The notes beneath the pieces are model-generated. The model had not been told where the DNA came from. It saw only the letters and a program-made list of their open reading frames with translations, and ran no database searches. This document shows positions 24,686-34,087 of a DNA stretch of 64,000 bases, piece after piece. This DNA is from Chitinophaga sp. LS1 (lineage in GTDB: Bacteria; Bacteroidota; Bacteroidia; Chitinophagales; Chitinophagaceae), in contig NZ_CP128362.1 in assembly GCF_034274695.1 (NCBI RefSeq), forward strand, positions 6,450,501 through 6,514,500, read 5' to 3'. The first letter of the stretch is position 1. Each line of letters opens with the position of its first letter. The translations under genes and the position numbers were made by a program.

Positions 24686-24786
24686 ATAAAAGTTTCCAGG
24701 CTTTTACCCGGTTGGTCTTCTGTTGAATGGCCACCCTGATTCTTGCCCTCTCCTGCACTTCCGCTGGAATATAATGATTCATCTGA

Positions 24787-25872
24787 TCATAGATGCAGGT
24801 TTACCTTTTTGCCCGTACGTGCTGCCTCATAAATAGCATCTATAATCTTCAGGTCTTTAACGGCTTCTTCGCCATTGACAGGCACGATGGGTTGTTTGTT
24901 ATCAAAAATAATGGCGGCCATTTCATCCATTTGAACTGCCTGGTGAATGGTATGGGGTTTGGTTAATTCTCCTTTGTTAGTACGTCCTTTAATGGGTCCG
25001 TAGTTAGTAGAGGGCTGCATTTCAGCAAAGCCTTTATCTCCGTTCAGGAAGAACTTGTCCAGGTTGTTCATCGCATAAGTAGACAGACAGGAGGCGGTAG
25101 CGCCACTGGGAAAGCCGAATTGAAACTGGATCGTTTCGTCTACACCTTCTTTAAATTTTACATGGTCTGTTTTGGTTTCCTGTGCCGTTACCCACACAGG
25201 GTCCTCGCCTGTCATATATCTTGCGCCATTGATGGCATAGATGCCGATATCCATGATTGATCCTCCGCCGGCTAATTGTTTATTAAGGCGCCATTGGCTG
25301 GGATCCCCGATCTTAAATCCACAAAGGCCCTGAAAAAAAAGAATCTTGCCGAAATCGCCGTTATTTCGCATTCTGATGACTTCGAGCGTATTGGGTTCAA
25401 AATGCATACGATAACCTACCAGGAGCTTTACATTGGCCTTTTTACAGGCATCTATCATTTCCTGCCCTTCTTTTGCATTAAGTGCCATTGGCTTTTCACA
25501 AATCGCATGTTTACCTGCTTTTGCAACGCGGATGACCTGGTCATGATGTAGGGCATTAGGTGTAATGACGTACACAGCGTCTATATCAGGGTTATTTTTG
25601 ATTTCGTCAAAGTTCTCATAGTTATAGCAATTCTTCTCCGGAATATTGTATTTGGCCTGCCATGCTTTGATCTTTGAAGGCGTGCCACTGATGACCCCGA
25701 CGAGTTTGACGCGCGAGCAGGATTGGATGGCTTCGGCAACGCGGGAGCCGTACCCTCCCAGCCCACAGATGGCGACACGAAGGGGTTTCTCTTCGTACAG
25801 CTTGAAATTGGTAAATGGAATGGCAATAGAAGCCATGGCAAGGTTTTGTAAAAAGACACGACGGGAATTCAT
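24787..25872 (-). CDS. Gfo/Idh/MocA-family oxidoreductase with Tat signal
   Basis: 361 residues. The N-terminus NSRRVFLQNLAMASIAIP is a twin-arginine signal (SRRxFLQ), so the enzyme is exported folded with its NAD(P). The Rossmann fold has VAICGLGGYGSRVAEAI; the catalytic EKP motif appears in HAICEKPMALN. C-terminal residues GGGSIMDIGIYAINGARYMTGEDP fit the glucose-fructose oxidoreductase group. Exported members oxidise or reduce sugars, or act as retaining glycosidases through NAD-assisted redox. It lies 162 bases downstream of the second SusD across a long inverted repeat. Confidence 0.9.
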   Translation of the reverse strand: MNSRRVFLQNLAMASIAIPFTNFKLYEEKPLRVAICGLGGYGSRVAEAIQSCSRVKLVGVISGTPSKIKAWQAKYNIPEKNCYNYENFDEIKNNPDIDAVYVITPNALHHDQVIRVAKAGKHAICEKPMALNAKEGQEMIDACKKANVKLLVGYRMHFEPNTLEVIRMRNNGDFGKILFFQGLCGFKIGDPSQWRLNKQLAGGGSIMDIGIYAINGARYMTGEDPVWVTAQETKTDHVKFKEGVDETIQFQFGFPSGATASCLSTYAMNNLDKFFLNGDKGFAEMQPSTNYGPIKGRTNKGELTKPHTIHQAVQMDEMAAIIFDNKQPIVPVNGEEAVKDLKIIDAIYEAARTGKKVNLHL

Positions 25873-25933
25873 AATTGTAAGGTTGATATGGGTTATTTAC
25901 CTAAGATAGGGAATTATTTTCAAGGTTTGGCAA

Positions 25934-25980
25934 CCATAACAGGAAAGCCGGAGATTCTGTCTCCGGCTTTCCTGTTATGG
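25934..25980. repeat. Perfect 21-bp inverted repeat, 5-base loop
   Basis: Arms 25934-25954 and 25960-25980 pair perfectly (cores CAGGAAAGCCGGAGA / TCTCCGGCTTTCCTG), loop TTCTG. No T tract follows on either strand. It lies between the second SusD gene and the Gfo/Idh gene, and probably terminates or protects the SusCD mRNA. Confidence 0.9.
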
Positions 25981-26034
25981 TAGGTTTCGCACCCTGACTG
26001 CCCAATTACATTTTACACAAAAACGTCAATACCA

Positions 26035-27468
26035 TTAGTACGAAGGATTCTGCTCATCTGCTAAATTGGAATTGGCTTTTATTTCAGTATAAGGTATAGG
26101 CGCAATTCTTCTAAAATCAGCATAAGCAACAGAAAGGTAACTACTGGTTACAGAAAGTCCACCCTGGTTGATTTTTCGTACCACAGTCAATCCCAACCTG
26201 TTCAAATCAAAGATACGATCTCCTTCAAAAGCCAGTTCTTTACGCCTTTCATCGATGATTGTATCAATCAGCGGCTGGCCGCTTAAAGAATATGCAGTTA
26301 AACTTTGATCCCTGTTCCGGGCAAGTGTATTCAAATAATCCAAAGCAACGCTATTTTGTTCCAAACGGGCGGCTGATTCAGACGCAATCAAATAAACTTC
26401 TGCTAAACGGATGACTTTGATATTATCTCTGTCCGTATTTCCGCCATTGGGATATTTATTGACAACATATGCACTCTTCCCAACCTTTGTAGTTCCCTCC
26501 AGCAGCAGGGTACGCCTTTCATCTGTTTCAGAAAAAGAACGATAAAATGTTGAATCGCAATAAATATCGTTATATCCATTATTATATAGGCGTGCTAAAT
26601 CGCTGGACCCATTATTATTTGTAGCGTCGGCATCTACTTCAAACAGTACCTCTACCTTGTCCGTTTTCGCTGCTGCATTTGCCCAGAAAGATGCATAGGC
26701 AGATGAAGAAGATGTCAGGGTAAAACCCGAATTATCGATTACGTCTTTAGCTGTAGTTAATGCTTTATCATATTGCCTGGAGTAAAAGTAGGTTTTAGCT
26801 AACAATGCTTCAACTGCATATTTACTGATTGTAATTGAGCTGGTATAATCTCCGATATTAGAGAGTGCTGCCTGTAAATCGCTTTCTATCTGATTATATA
26901 CCTGCCCGATTGAACTTCTTTTTGGTTTATTTGCAGGATTGTCCTCCAACACAATCGGGACCCCTAAGCCGGAAGTATCTTCATAATTACGTGCATAAAT
27001 ATTGATCAGCTTAAAGTACACCAGGGCTCTGATAGCATAAGCCTGTGATTTGAGTTCGTCAATCGCTGCCTGATCTCCTGAGGGTGAAGCATTGATGATG
27101 TTGTTTGCACGTAGAATAGCTGTGTAAGCATTATTCCAGATGGTAGAATAATAACTATCATCACTAATAAATGTGTACTGATAAATGGTCAGGAACCTGC
27201 CTGTGTTACCTGTTTGCACAAAGCTATTATCTGCCAGCAGATCTCCTATAATCGGCAAATCAGCCCCATAGAGGCCAAGGGCTCTCAGTTCTGCATAGGC
27301 GCCATTTAATGCGCTCTGCATGGAACTTTTGTCTGTGATGGCCTCTGAAGTTGAAACAGCATCTTCGGGAAGCCTTTCAATGAAATTTTTCGAACAGGAT
27401 GCCATCAACGCAGCAACCGTTATTAGCTGAAGTACAAATCTTAAATATCTGGATTTAAATATTTTCAT
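26035..27468 (-). CDS. SusD/RagB-family surface lipoprotein (second pair)
   Basis: 477 residues. Lipoprotein signal ending LMASC with Cys25. SusD fold with TPR-like helices; FIERLPEDAVSTSEAITDKSSMQSALNGAYAELR is the typical start and TLARNRDQSLTAYS...IIDERRKELAFEGDRIFDLNRLG the typical SusD C-terminal block. Binds glycan at the lid of the adjacent SusC. Separated from SusC by 35 bases. It differs clearly from the other SusD at 47579, so it is not a recent duplicate. Confidence 0.93.
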   Translation of the reverse strand: MKIFKSRYLRFVLQLITVAALMASCSKNFIERLPEDAVSTSEAITDKSSMQSALNGAYAELRALGLYGADLPIIGDLLADNSFVQTGNTGRFLTIYQYTFISDDSYYSTIWNNAYTAILRANNIINASPSGDQAAIDELKSQAYAIRALVYFKLINIYARNYEDTSGLGVPIVLEDNPANKPKRSSIGQVYNQIESDLQAALSNIGDYTSSITISKYAVEALLAKTYFYSRQYDKALTTAKDVIDNSGFTLTSSSSAYASFWANAAAKTDKVEVLFEVDADATNNNGSSDLARLYNNGYNDIYCDSTFYRSFSETDERRTLLLEGTTKVGKSAYVVNKYPNGGNTDRDNIKVIRLAEVYLIASESAARLEQNSVALDYLNTLARNRDQSLTAYSLSGQPLIDTIIDERRKELAFEGDRIFDLNRLGLTVVRKINQGGLSVTSSYLSVAYADFRRIAPIPYTEIKANSNLADEQNPSY

Positions 27469-27503
27469 TATGATGGTGATTAGTCAATAATTAATAAAAT
27501 TTG

Positions 27504-30500
27504 TTAGAAACCTATTTTCACTCCACCGACGATTGTTTTGACAGCTGGAGCATTCAGGTTGGCCACATTTTTAATGCCCTGTTCCGGATCAAACGGCAGG
27601 TACTTGTCTGTTCCAAATGTCCAGAAATTGGTTGCATTTACATAGGCAGAAACATTAGCGACCCTTAAATGCTTTAATAAGGAGGCAGGAACTGAGTAAG
27701 TGAATTGCACGTTTCTTAACCGTATATAATTTCCTTTATACAAATATCTTGTAGAGGATGCATAGGAGGATGTAGAATTGGTTGTAGACAATTTTGGTAC
27801 ATTGGTGTTGGTATTTTCAGGAGTCCATGCCTGCAACTGCCGGTTCGATTGTCCTTCTGAACCATAATATGCCCCATCACTATTATAGTAAGTTGCATAA
27901 GTGTCAAACAAATAATTCCCAAAATTGTAGGAAAAGGTACCTGACAAAGAGAATTGCTTGTAAGTAAATGTATTCGTAAATCCGCCAAACCATTTAGGTG
28001 ATGCTGATTTTCCGGTAAAGTCTTTACTAACTTTTGATATTGTACTGGTGGTGGCAGTATCCGCAGCATTTGTGTACCACAAAGGATTACCATTCTCTTT
28101 GTCAACACCAGCCCAGTTTCTTAAATAATATTCCTGTACATCGTGTCCTTCTGCAATCATAAAACTGCCATTGGATATAGGATTTCCTCCATACAGTTTA
28201 TTCACCCTGTTGCGGTTGTGAGCAATATTAAACGATACATCCCAGGTAAAATCTTTTGTCTTAACCGGTGTTCCTGTAATGGTAAATTCGATACCACGGT
28301 TTGTCATGGCGCCTACATTCATTAATTCGCCGCCACTATACCCGGTGGTGTAGGACAATGGAACTGTCACCAACAGGTTGCTGGTTTTTCGGTGGTAAAG
28401 ATCAATTGTACCGGCTAACCTATTGCCAAAAAATGCCCAGTCAAGACCTATATCAGCATTCTTGTTTTTCTCCCAGGTCAGATCTTCATTTTTCACATTT
28501 GTGGGTGCACTTCCTACATCTCCTCCATAGTTATAGCCATAGCCATATGTGCCGATGGATTGATAGTTTCCGAAGCCTAAAGAGTTCCCGTTTTCACCAT
28601 AGGAAATTCTTAGCTTCAGCAGGTTCAGCCAGTTAATATCTTTAAGAGCAGTTTCTTCACTCACATTCCAGGATGCGCCGACAGAGAAAAAGCTACCCCA
28701 GCGATGATTCTCACCAAAAACGGAAGATCCGTCTAACCGATAGCTGCCGGAAAGGATATATTTATCTCTGAAACTGAATATGGCATTAGATAAATAAGAA
28801 TTTGTAGCGTTGTAACCTGTACCACTTGTAAAGGATAACGGATTGGCTGCGTTCACCGCATTGGTAAGTTTCAGATTTAAAGGCAAACCTGATGCACTTG
28901 AATTATCATAGCTTCTGTTGTACTTATAGGCTTCCTGACCTACCGTTACATCTATAGTAAAATCTTTATTGTAATTCAGGTTGGCATGATAGTTCAGCAG
29001 GTTATTAAATGTCCAGTCAAAAATGTTTGTATTATAGATCGTAACTCTTCCTGGATTTTCAGTCGCATAACCATCTCCGTAAAATGGATTGTAATATTTA
29101 TATTCATGAATATAGAAATATTCCCCGCTGAATCTCGAAGTGAATTTCAGGTTAGGCAGGATTTTATATTCACCCGAAACGGCTCCTCTGAAGTTTGCAG
29201 TCTTAGCAGAATTCTTATCCCATGCGGCTATGATAAGTGGATTATAATTGTCTCCTGCAATAAGTGGGAAATTCCCGTTTCCGCCACCATAATCGTTTGC
29301 TGATCCGTAGTTAAAAGACCCATCTGCATTCCGCGTAGAATACCACGGAAGGGCAAAATAAATGTTCCCTGCCGGATTCGAAAAATAGCCACTATTGGAA
29401 GGTGTTCTTTGTTCAGAGTAGGTACCATTGATGTTGGTACTAAAAGAAAGACGTTCATTTACCTTTGAATTTATTGATAAAGCGCCATTATACCTCTTGA
29501 AATGGGAAGCAATAGTTGCTCCCTCCTGGTTAAAATATCCGCTGGACGCGTAATATTGTGTTTTGTCGTTCCCGCCGGACAAACTCAGGTTATACTGGCT
29601 TTGCAGGCCTGTCTGGTAAACCACGTCACGCCAATTGGTATTCACTGTAGAATCTACCCCGTAATTATCGACCATGACTGATTTTGCTTCATCTGCATCG
29701 GATGCCTCTCCGCCATTGATAATTGCCTGGCTGAATGCCTTCATGTATTCCGACGTTGTCATAGGCCTGTTGTTATTATTCCAAAAGGCATTTGAATTAG
29801 CCCCCCATGTTCCACTAAAGTTAATCTGGCTTTTTCCTGCCTTCCCTTTTTTGGTGGTCACAATAATAACTCCATTTGCAGCCCTTGATCCATATAGTGT
29901 AGTAGCACTTGCATCTTTCAAAACGGTGATGGTTTCAATATCATCCGGGTTCAAACTACTTAACGCATTAGCTGTTGTAGTTTGAGAAGTAAGATCACCA
30001 GAAGTAGCGATGGCGCCATCAATTACCCATAATGGGCTGGAACTTGCATTAATAGAACCGATACCACGCAAACGAACATCTGTATTAGAGCCGGGTGCAC
30101 CGGAGGAAGAAGTGATTTGCAGGCCCGCAACGGCACCCTGCAATGTCTTATCAGGAGAGGTAAAGGGTTTGTCGGCAAGTTCGTTTCCATTCACGGTAGC
30201 CAAAGCGCCTGTCACCAGCTTTTTGGTGGAGGTACCGTAAGCAACTACAATCACTTCGCCCAGTATTCCGGAAGTTGTTTTTAAACGAATTTGAACGTTG
30301 CCTTCAGTGTTAGTTATTTTTTGGGAATAGGTTTCAAAACCTAATGATTTAACTTCAATCTCGTCAGAAGTATTATTATTGGGTAATCCCAAATTGAACC
30401 TCCCATCCGCTCCGACAATCGCAAATACCTTTGTACCCTTCAATTTGACGCTTGCCCCAGGAATCGGTACGCCGTTATAATCTGTTACTATTCCAGTAAT

Positions 30501-30602
30501 ACTACTTCGTTGCTGTGCCCGAATAATATTTGGGGGAAATATACCCACTAACATTATGACAATGACAAGTAACCTGGCAAAATTCATTGTTTTGCTCATC
30601 AT
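27504..30602 (-). CDS. SusC/RagA TonB-linked outer-membrane transporter (second pair)
   Basis: 1032 residues: signal to about residue 29, carboxypeptidase-like domain 33-110 (SITGIVTDYNGVPIPGASVKLKGT), TonB-box region EVIVVAYGT, and plug 120-235 (LQGAVAGLQITSSSGAPGSNTDVRLRG, ETITVLKDASATTLYGSRAANGVIIVTTKKG). The barrel ends AVKTIVGGVKIGF. Imports oligosaccharides with its SusD. It is in line with, and downstream of, the glycanase genes, after a 1.1-kb gap, and probably has its own promoter. Confidence 0.93.
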   Translation of the reverse strand: MMSKTMNFARLLVIVIMLVGIFPPNIIRAQQRSSITGIVTDYNGVPIPGASVKLKGTKVFAIVGADGRFNLGLPNNNTSDEIEVKSLGFETYSQKITNTEGNVQIRLKTTSGILGEVIVVAYGTSTKKLVTGALATVNGNELADKPFTSPDKTLQGAVAGLQITSSSGAPGSNTDVRLRGIGSINASSSPLWVIDGAIATSGDLTSQTTTANALSSLNPDDIETITVLKDASATTLYGSRAANGVIIVTTKKGKAGKSQINFSGTWGANSNAFWNNNNRPMTTSEYMKAFSQAIINGGEASDADEAKSVMVDNYGVDSTVNTNWRDVVYQTGLQSQYNLSLSGGNDKTQYYASSGYFNQEGATIASHFKRYNGALSINSKVNERLSFSTNINGTYSEQRTPSNSGYFSNPAGNIYFALPWYSTRNADGSFNYGSANDYGGGNGNFPLIAGDNYNPLIIAAWDKNSAKTANFRGAVSGEYKILPNLKFTSRFSGEYFYIHEYKYYNPFYGDGYATENPGRVTIYNTNIFDWTFNNLLNYHANLNYNKDFTIDVTVGQEAYKYNRSYDNSSASGLPLNLKLTNAVNAANPLSFTSGTGYNATNSYLSNAIFSFRDKYILSGSYRLDGSSVFGENHRWGSFFSVGASWNVSEETALKDINWLNLLKLRISYGENGNSLGFGNYQSIGTYGYGYNYGGDVGSAPTNVKNEDLTWEKNKNADIGLDWAFFGNRLAGTIDLYHRKTSNLLVTVPLSYTTGYSGGELMNVGAMTNRGIEFTITGTPVKTKDFTWDVSFNIAHNRNRVNKLYGGNPISNGSFMIAEGHDVQEYYLRNWAGVDKENGNPLWYTNAADTATTSTISKVSKDFTGKSASPKWFGGFTNTFTYKQFSLSGTFSYNFGNYLFDTYATYYNSDGAYYGSEGQSNRQLQAWTPENTNTNVPKLSTTNSTSSYASSTRYLYKGNYIRLRNVQFTYSVPASLLKHLRVANVSAYVNATNFWTFGTDKYLPFDPEQGIKNVANLNAPAVKTIVGGVKIGF

Positions 30603-31680
30603 AAATCCTTTTAGATTTTAGTTGAAATAAAATAGTTATACGCCACATTGTTTTACACAATACGGCAATGCTGCTGTAGCTTATATAAAGAAATCGGTGG
30701 TGGTGGAGGCATTAATAATTTTAATCAGTATTGCATCATTTTAGTGTGATAAAATGTAGTTGGCGCGCTTTTGGATTTTTATAAGCTGGGACAAATTGCT
30801 ATGGGTGCGGTACTAACGCTTCATGGTTTGTCTGCTATAGTTGTATACAGTGGTTTAGATATCTGATAAATTAATTCAGGATTGCAGAAGTGTATTATTG
30901 GCGGTGGCTTGTCAATGAGAATAAAAAGCCCGACAGAGGGTGCCCCCTGTATCATTATTCGCACACTCCTTGTTGGTTTTCTTATGTTGACCTATCTGCT
31001 TCTTTATCTATTAGATTAAATTGGTTGAAAAGTGATTTGATTGATTTTAATTTTTCCGAAAGAATTTCATTGATTTTGATTTTTGCGCCATTATTGTGGC
31101 AGCATTTGCAGGTTGTAAGGTAATTGCTATCTTGTTCACGCCATTGCTCCTTCAGTACCTTCATTGGATACTAAATATGCCTTTACGGGCGCCTCTATAG
31201 TGCTTTAAAATGAAATGTACTCACCAGCATGCATGGAGTGTTAACCCTCCACGTCCCGCCCTCGACTATTGCAGGTATTTTTTGCCGGTTTGTTGTTGCT
31301 GCTTATTTTTCTTATTCACCTAAAGTTCAACTTGCTTATGAAACTATGGAAAGGTGAAGCCACCTGATATCCAAGGAACAAACTCTCTTGAAATATTTTC
31401 CATGTAATGGGCTAGTTTTCAACAGGATGGATTACCCTGTTTTACGGGTTCTCAGTGTGTCATCATCTATAAGAAAAGTAATAAGGTTTTTGCGAAGGTA
31501 ATATATTTTTTTAGTCAACAAAGATTGCAGGACAATATTTTTTTCAATTCTGTTAGTAATTTATTGGATGAAAGACCAGCCAGGTTAAAATGCTTTCATT
31601 AATGCCAAAGTTCTGCTCGCTGTTACTGGAATCACTATTTAACTATGACTAAATCTAATATTGGATTTATGATAAGAAGG
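30603..31680. other. 1.1-kb intergenic region between the beta-helix gene and the second SusC
   Basis: No convincing gene. A GGGACAAATT at 30788-30797 resembles the core of the HTCS-type direct repeats at 52691, but only one copy is seen. ATTGT-N5-ACAAT at 30647-30661 lies near the second SusC start. A weak AACAGG/CCTGTT hairpin with TTTT sits at 31421-31441. A 60-codon minus-strand frame at 30982-31164 has no recognisable similarity. The region may hold the promoter of the second SusCD pair and decayed DNA. Confidence 0.5.
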
Positions 31681-34047
31681 TTATTTAAAAAAGAACAACG
31701 ACTTCCTGATTTCTTTCTGATTTCGAAAAATTGCTATGTCAGTACTTGTACCAATCACCCTCATCAAGGCTTCCCTTAGATCCCCGACATTGTCAATTCT
31801 TTTCCCATTCAAAAAGAGAATGACATCATTGGGCTGTAGTAATTTTGCTGCGGCAGTACCTGGCATAACCGATACGACCAACGCTCCCCTTGTTTCATCC
31901 ATGCCCGTGGCAGACCGCTCCCCCAGCGTACGCAGGGTCTTTACCTTCGCGCCCATAAATTCAATGGCTTCATCCCCATCTGCATAATTTACTGCTACAA
32001 TTGACGGCAGGGGAATCTTTTTTGCCAGTGCCTTCAGCTTAGGAGAAACAACGCCAAAACTATCCATTGGAAAGTTTTTAAAACCTATTTCAAAAGCTTT
32101 TGAACCATCCTTTAGCCTGAAATCGCCTTGTTCCGGATGCTGAAAATCAAGCGGAACGCATACAGAATGGCTATCTGTACCCCTTTCCCAGGCAGCTTTC
32201 AGCGACACTGAATCCGGAAAGACATTATAGTCAACCTCCTGCCCCCATACCTTAATGCCAATAGGCAGGTAACCGGTAGCAACAACATTATGTTTAAAAA
32301 CATCGTTGCTGTTGTCAAACCACACATGCGGATGAAAGGTGTTATTAACCATAATATTATTTTCTACTACCCTGTTCACGCCTTCTCTAAGTTTTATGCC
32401 GCCGTTTAAACAAAGATTATCATAGATCCGGTAATTGCTGGAGCCATCGTCCAGATCGATATCCCAACCGTGATCGCAACGCATGCGGTTATGATGTAGC
32501 AAAATAGGGTCTACTACATCCAATAGTACAAGATCAAAGTTGGTAGCCACAATAGAGTCAAGTTTCTTCTTATCCGGGTGCCAGTACCGGTCCCGCCCCC
32601 AGGAATTAAAAGAGCCATGATCGCCGCTTTCTTTAACTGTATTGAATACATCATTATAGGCGATCTCATGTCCGCCCCAGGTTCCTTCACTAACATTTAT
32701 ACCGGCACGCGGAACGTCATAAATAGTATTATGGCTCGCAGTAATATGTCGGCACATTGACAGCTCAATGCCGGCTGATTGTTTTTCAACCATACCAAGG
32801 TTAAATAGCAGGTTATTGTATACACTGCATGATGCCGGATAATTATTGGTGCTGGGCCCGGGAGAGCGGTCCATCTCTTCCAATGGAACAAATTCGTTAT
32901 ACTCAAATCTGGGTGAACGTACCGCGGCAGGGTCGCCCACAAAACATACTGCGCTCGCGCCAATGTCGGAAATCAAACAGCCGGAGACCTCGCAATACCG
33001 GTTATAATTGTTAAAGAAGATGGCATTGCCTCCTACATCCCTGATTACACAGTCAGCTATCCCGCAATGAATCGCCCCGGTAAATAGAACGGCCCCTCCG
33101 CGGTAAATAGTCCAATCACTTCGCAACAATGGTTCTTTGTTCTCCATGAAAGTGCGCAGCGTATGCATGAGCGTAAGTCCACTAATTCGAATATTCTTCA
33201 CGGGTGCAGCTTCGGTTCCTTTGAATTCAATGAGATGACGAATCCGGGGTGTTTCAAACGTTGCGGTCTTTATATCAAGCCCTTCTGGTGGATAATAATA
33301 TAACAAACCGCTTTGCTTATCGTAGTACCATTCCCCGGGTGAATCCAGTTCCTCAAAAATGTTCTCTACAAAACGGTGGACGGGATGCATGCCCATACGC
33401 CTGTTATTCTGCCATCCGCCCTCAAGCATAAGTTCGCCCAGGCTATCCTTCCCTTTGATCAGATAATGAAAATCACCCCATTCCGAGCGGTGGAGCGCAT
33501 GTACATAACCCCCACCAGGATTTTGCCAACGGGCAGTTCTTTCCTTGCTTAAAGCATCGGCTGCAGTCCCCCCCAGGAAGCGGGCCGACGAGTCATAATC
33601 AGGATAACGGGCCATATGTTGTAAGCGGCGATTAACGAATAGCTGGTCAAAAATAAGGTCTGGCCCTACCCTGGTTTGCCAAACACCACCTTTATATTTT
33701 CTCCACCGAAGGTTTTGCAACCGTACTCCCCCGCTGATAGTGACCGTTTCATTTTCAACATTGGTTATAGTGAGGATTTCACCATCTCCCCTGGAATCTG
33801 CCGGCGTAAAAACAATAGGGCTTTCCAGGTAATAAGTACCCCCAAAAAGCCTGATGATCACTTGCCCCTGGGTTGTCCGGGCGGCCGCAAGGGCTTTCGT
33901 AATAGACAAAAATGGCTGCTGTGGGGTTCCTGTATTAGTATCGCTACCATTGGATGAAACATAATAAGTGGTTTGTGAAAGAGCACATACCGGCAATACA
34001 AAAATCATTACATAAAATGCAACCACTATTCTGTTTATTTTAATCAT
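31681..34047 (-). CDS. Right-handed beta-helix glycan-active protein with C-terminal PDZ domain (GH141-like)
   Basis: 788 residues. Signal peptide to about residue 24, then TTYYVSSNGSDTNTGTPQQPF and SITKALAAAR, the usual opening of secreted parallel beta-helix enzymes. Parallel beta-helix repeats run through about 250-640 (SCSVYNNLLFN, HITASHNTIYDVPRAGINVSEG, YRIYDNLCLNG). Length and opening resemble GH141 (fucosidase/xylanase) proteins, though other beta-helix families cannot be excluded. Residues about 695-785 form a PDZ domain (GALVVSVMPGTAAAKLLQPNDVILFLNGKRI), an unusual attachment that may bind peptide termini or localise the enzyme. Last glycanase gene of the long operon, 40 bases after GH2. 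Confidence 0.75.
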   Translation of the reverse strand: MIKINRIVVAFYVMIFVLPVCALSQTTYYVSSNGSDTNTGTPQQPFLSITKALAAARTTQGQVIIRLFGGTYYLESPIVFTPADSRGDGEILTITNVENETVTISGGVRLQNLRWRKYKGGVWQTRVGPDLIFDQLFVNRRLQHMARYPDYDSSARFLGGTAADALSKERTARWQNPGGGYVHALHRSEWGDFHYLIKGKDSLGELMLEGGWQNNRRMGMHPVHRFVENIFEELDSPGEWYYDKQSGLLYYYPPEGLDIKTATFETPRIRHLIEFKGTEAAPVKNIRISGLTLMHTLRTFMENKEPLLRSDWTIYRGGAVLFTGAIHCGIADCVIRDVGGNAIFFNNYNRYCEVSGCLISDIGASAVCFVGDPAAVRSPRFEYNEFVPLEEMDRSPGPSTNNYPASCSVYNNLLFNLGMVEKQSAGIELSMCRHITASHNTIYDVPRAGINVSEGTWGGHEIAYNDVFNTVKESGDHGSFNSWGRDRYWHPDKKKLDSIVATNFDLVLLDVVDPILLHHNRMRCDHGWDIDLDDGSSNYRIYDNLCLNGGIKLREGVNRVVENNIMVNNTFHPHVWFDNSNDVFKHNVVATGYLPIGIKVWGQEVDYNVFPDSVSLKAAWERGTDSHSVCVPLDFQHPEQGDFRLKDGSKAFEIGFKNFPMDSFGVVSPKLKALAKKIPLPSIVAVNYADGDEAIEFMGAKVKTLRTLGERSATGMDETRGALVVSVMPGTAAAKLLQPNDVILFLNGKRIDNVGDLREALMRVIGTSTDIAIFRNQKEIRKSLFFFK

Positions 34048-34087
34048 CCCTATGTCTCTTTAGCCGTTTTTAAAAGAAATTATATAA

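Noticed and set aside
24693..24782. Small minus-strand frame (MNHYIPAEVQERARIRV) just after the Gfo/Idh stop
   Set aside because: Its end overlaps the SMP-30 coding end antisense and no start signal is seen; possible but unsupported.
30982..31164. Minus-strand 60-codon gene in the 1.1-kb gap
   Set aside because: No recognisable domain, Lys/Ser-rich low-complexity end, and no promoter; kept only as a note on the gap.
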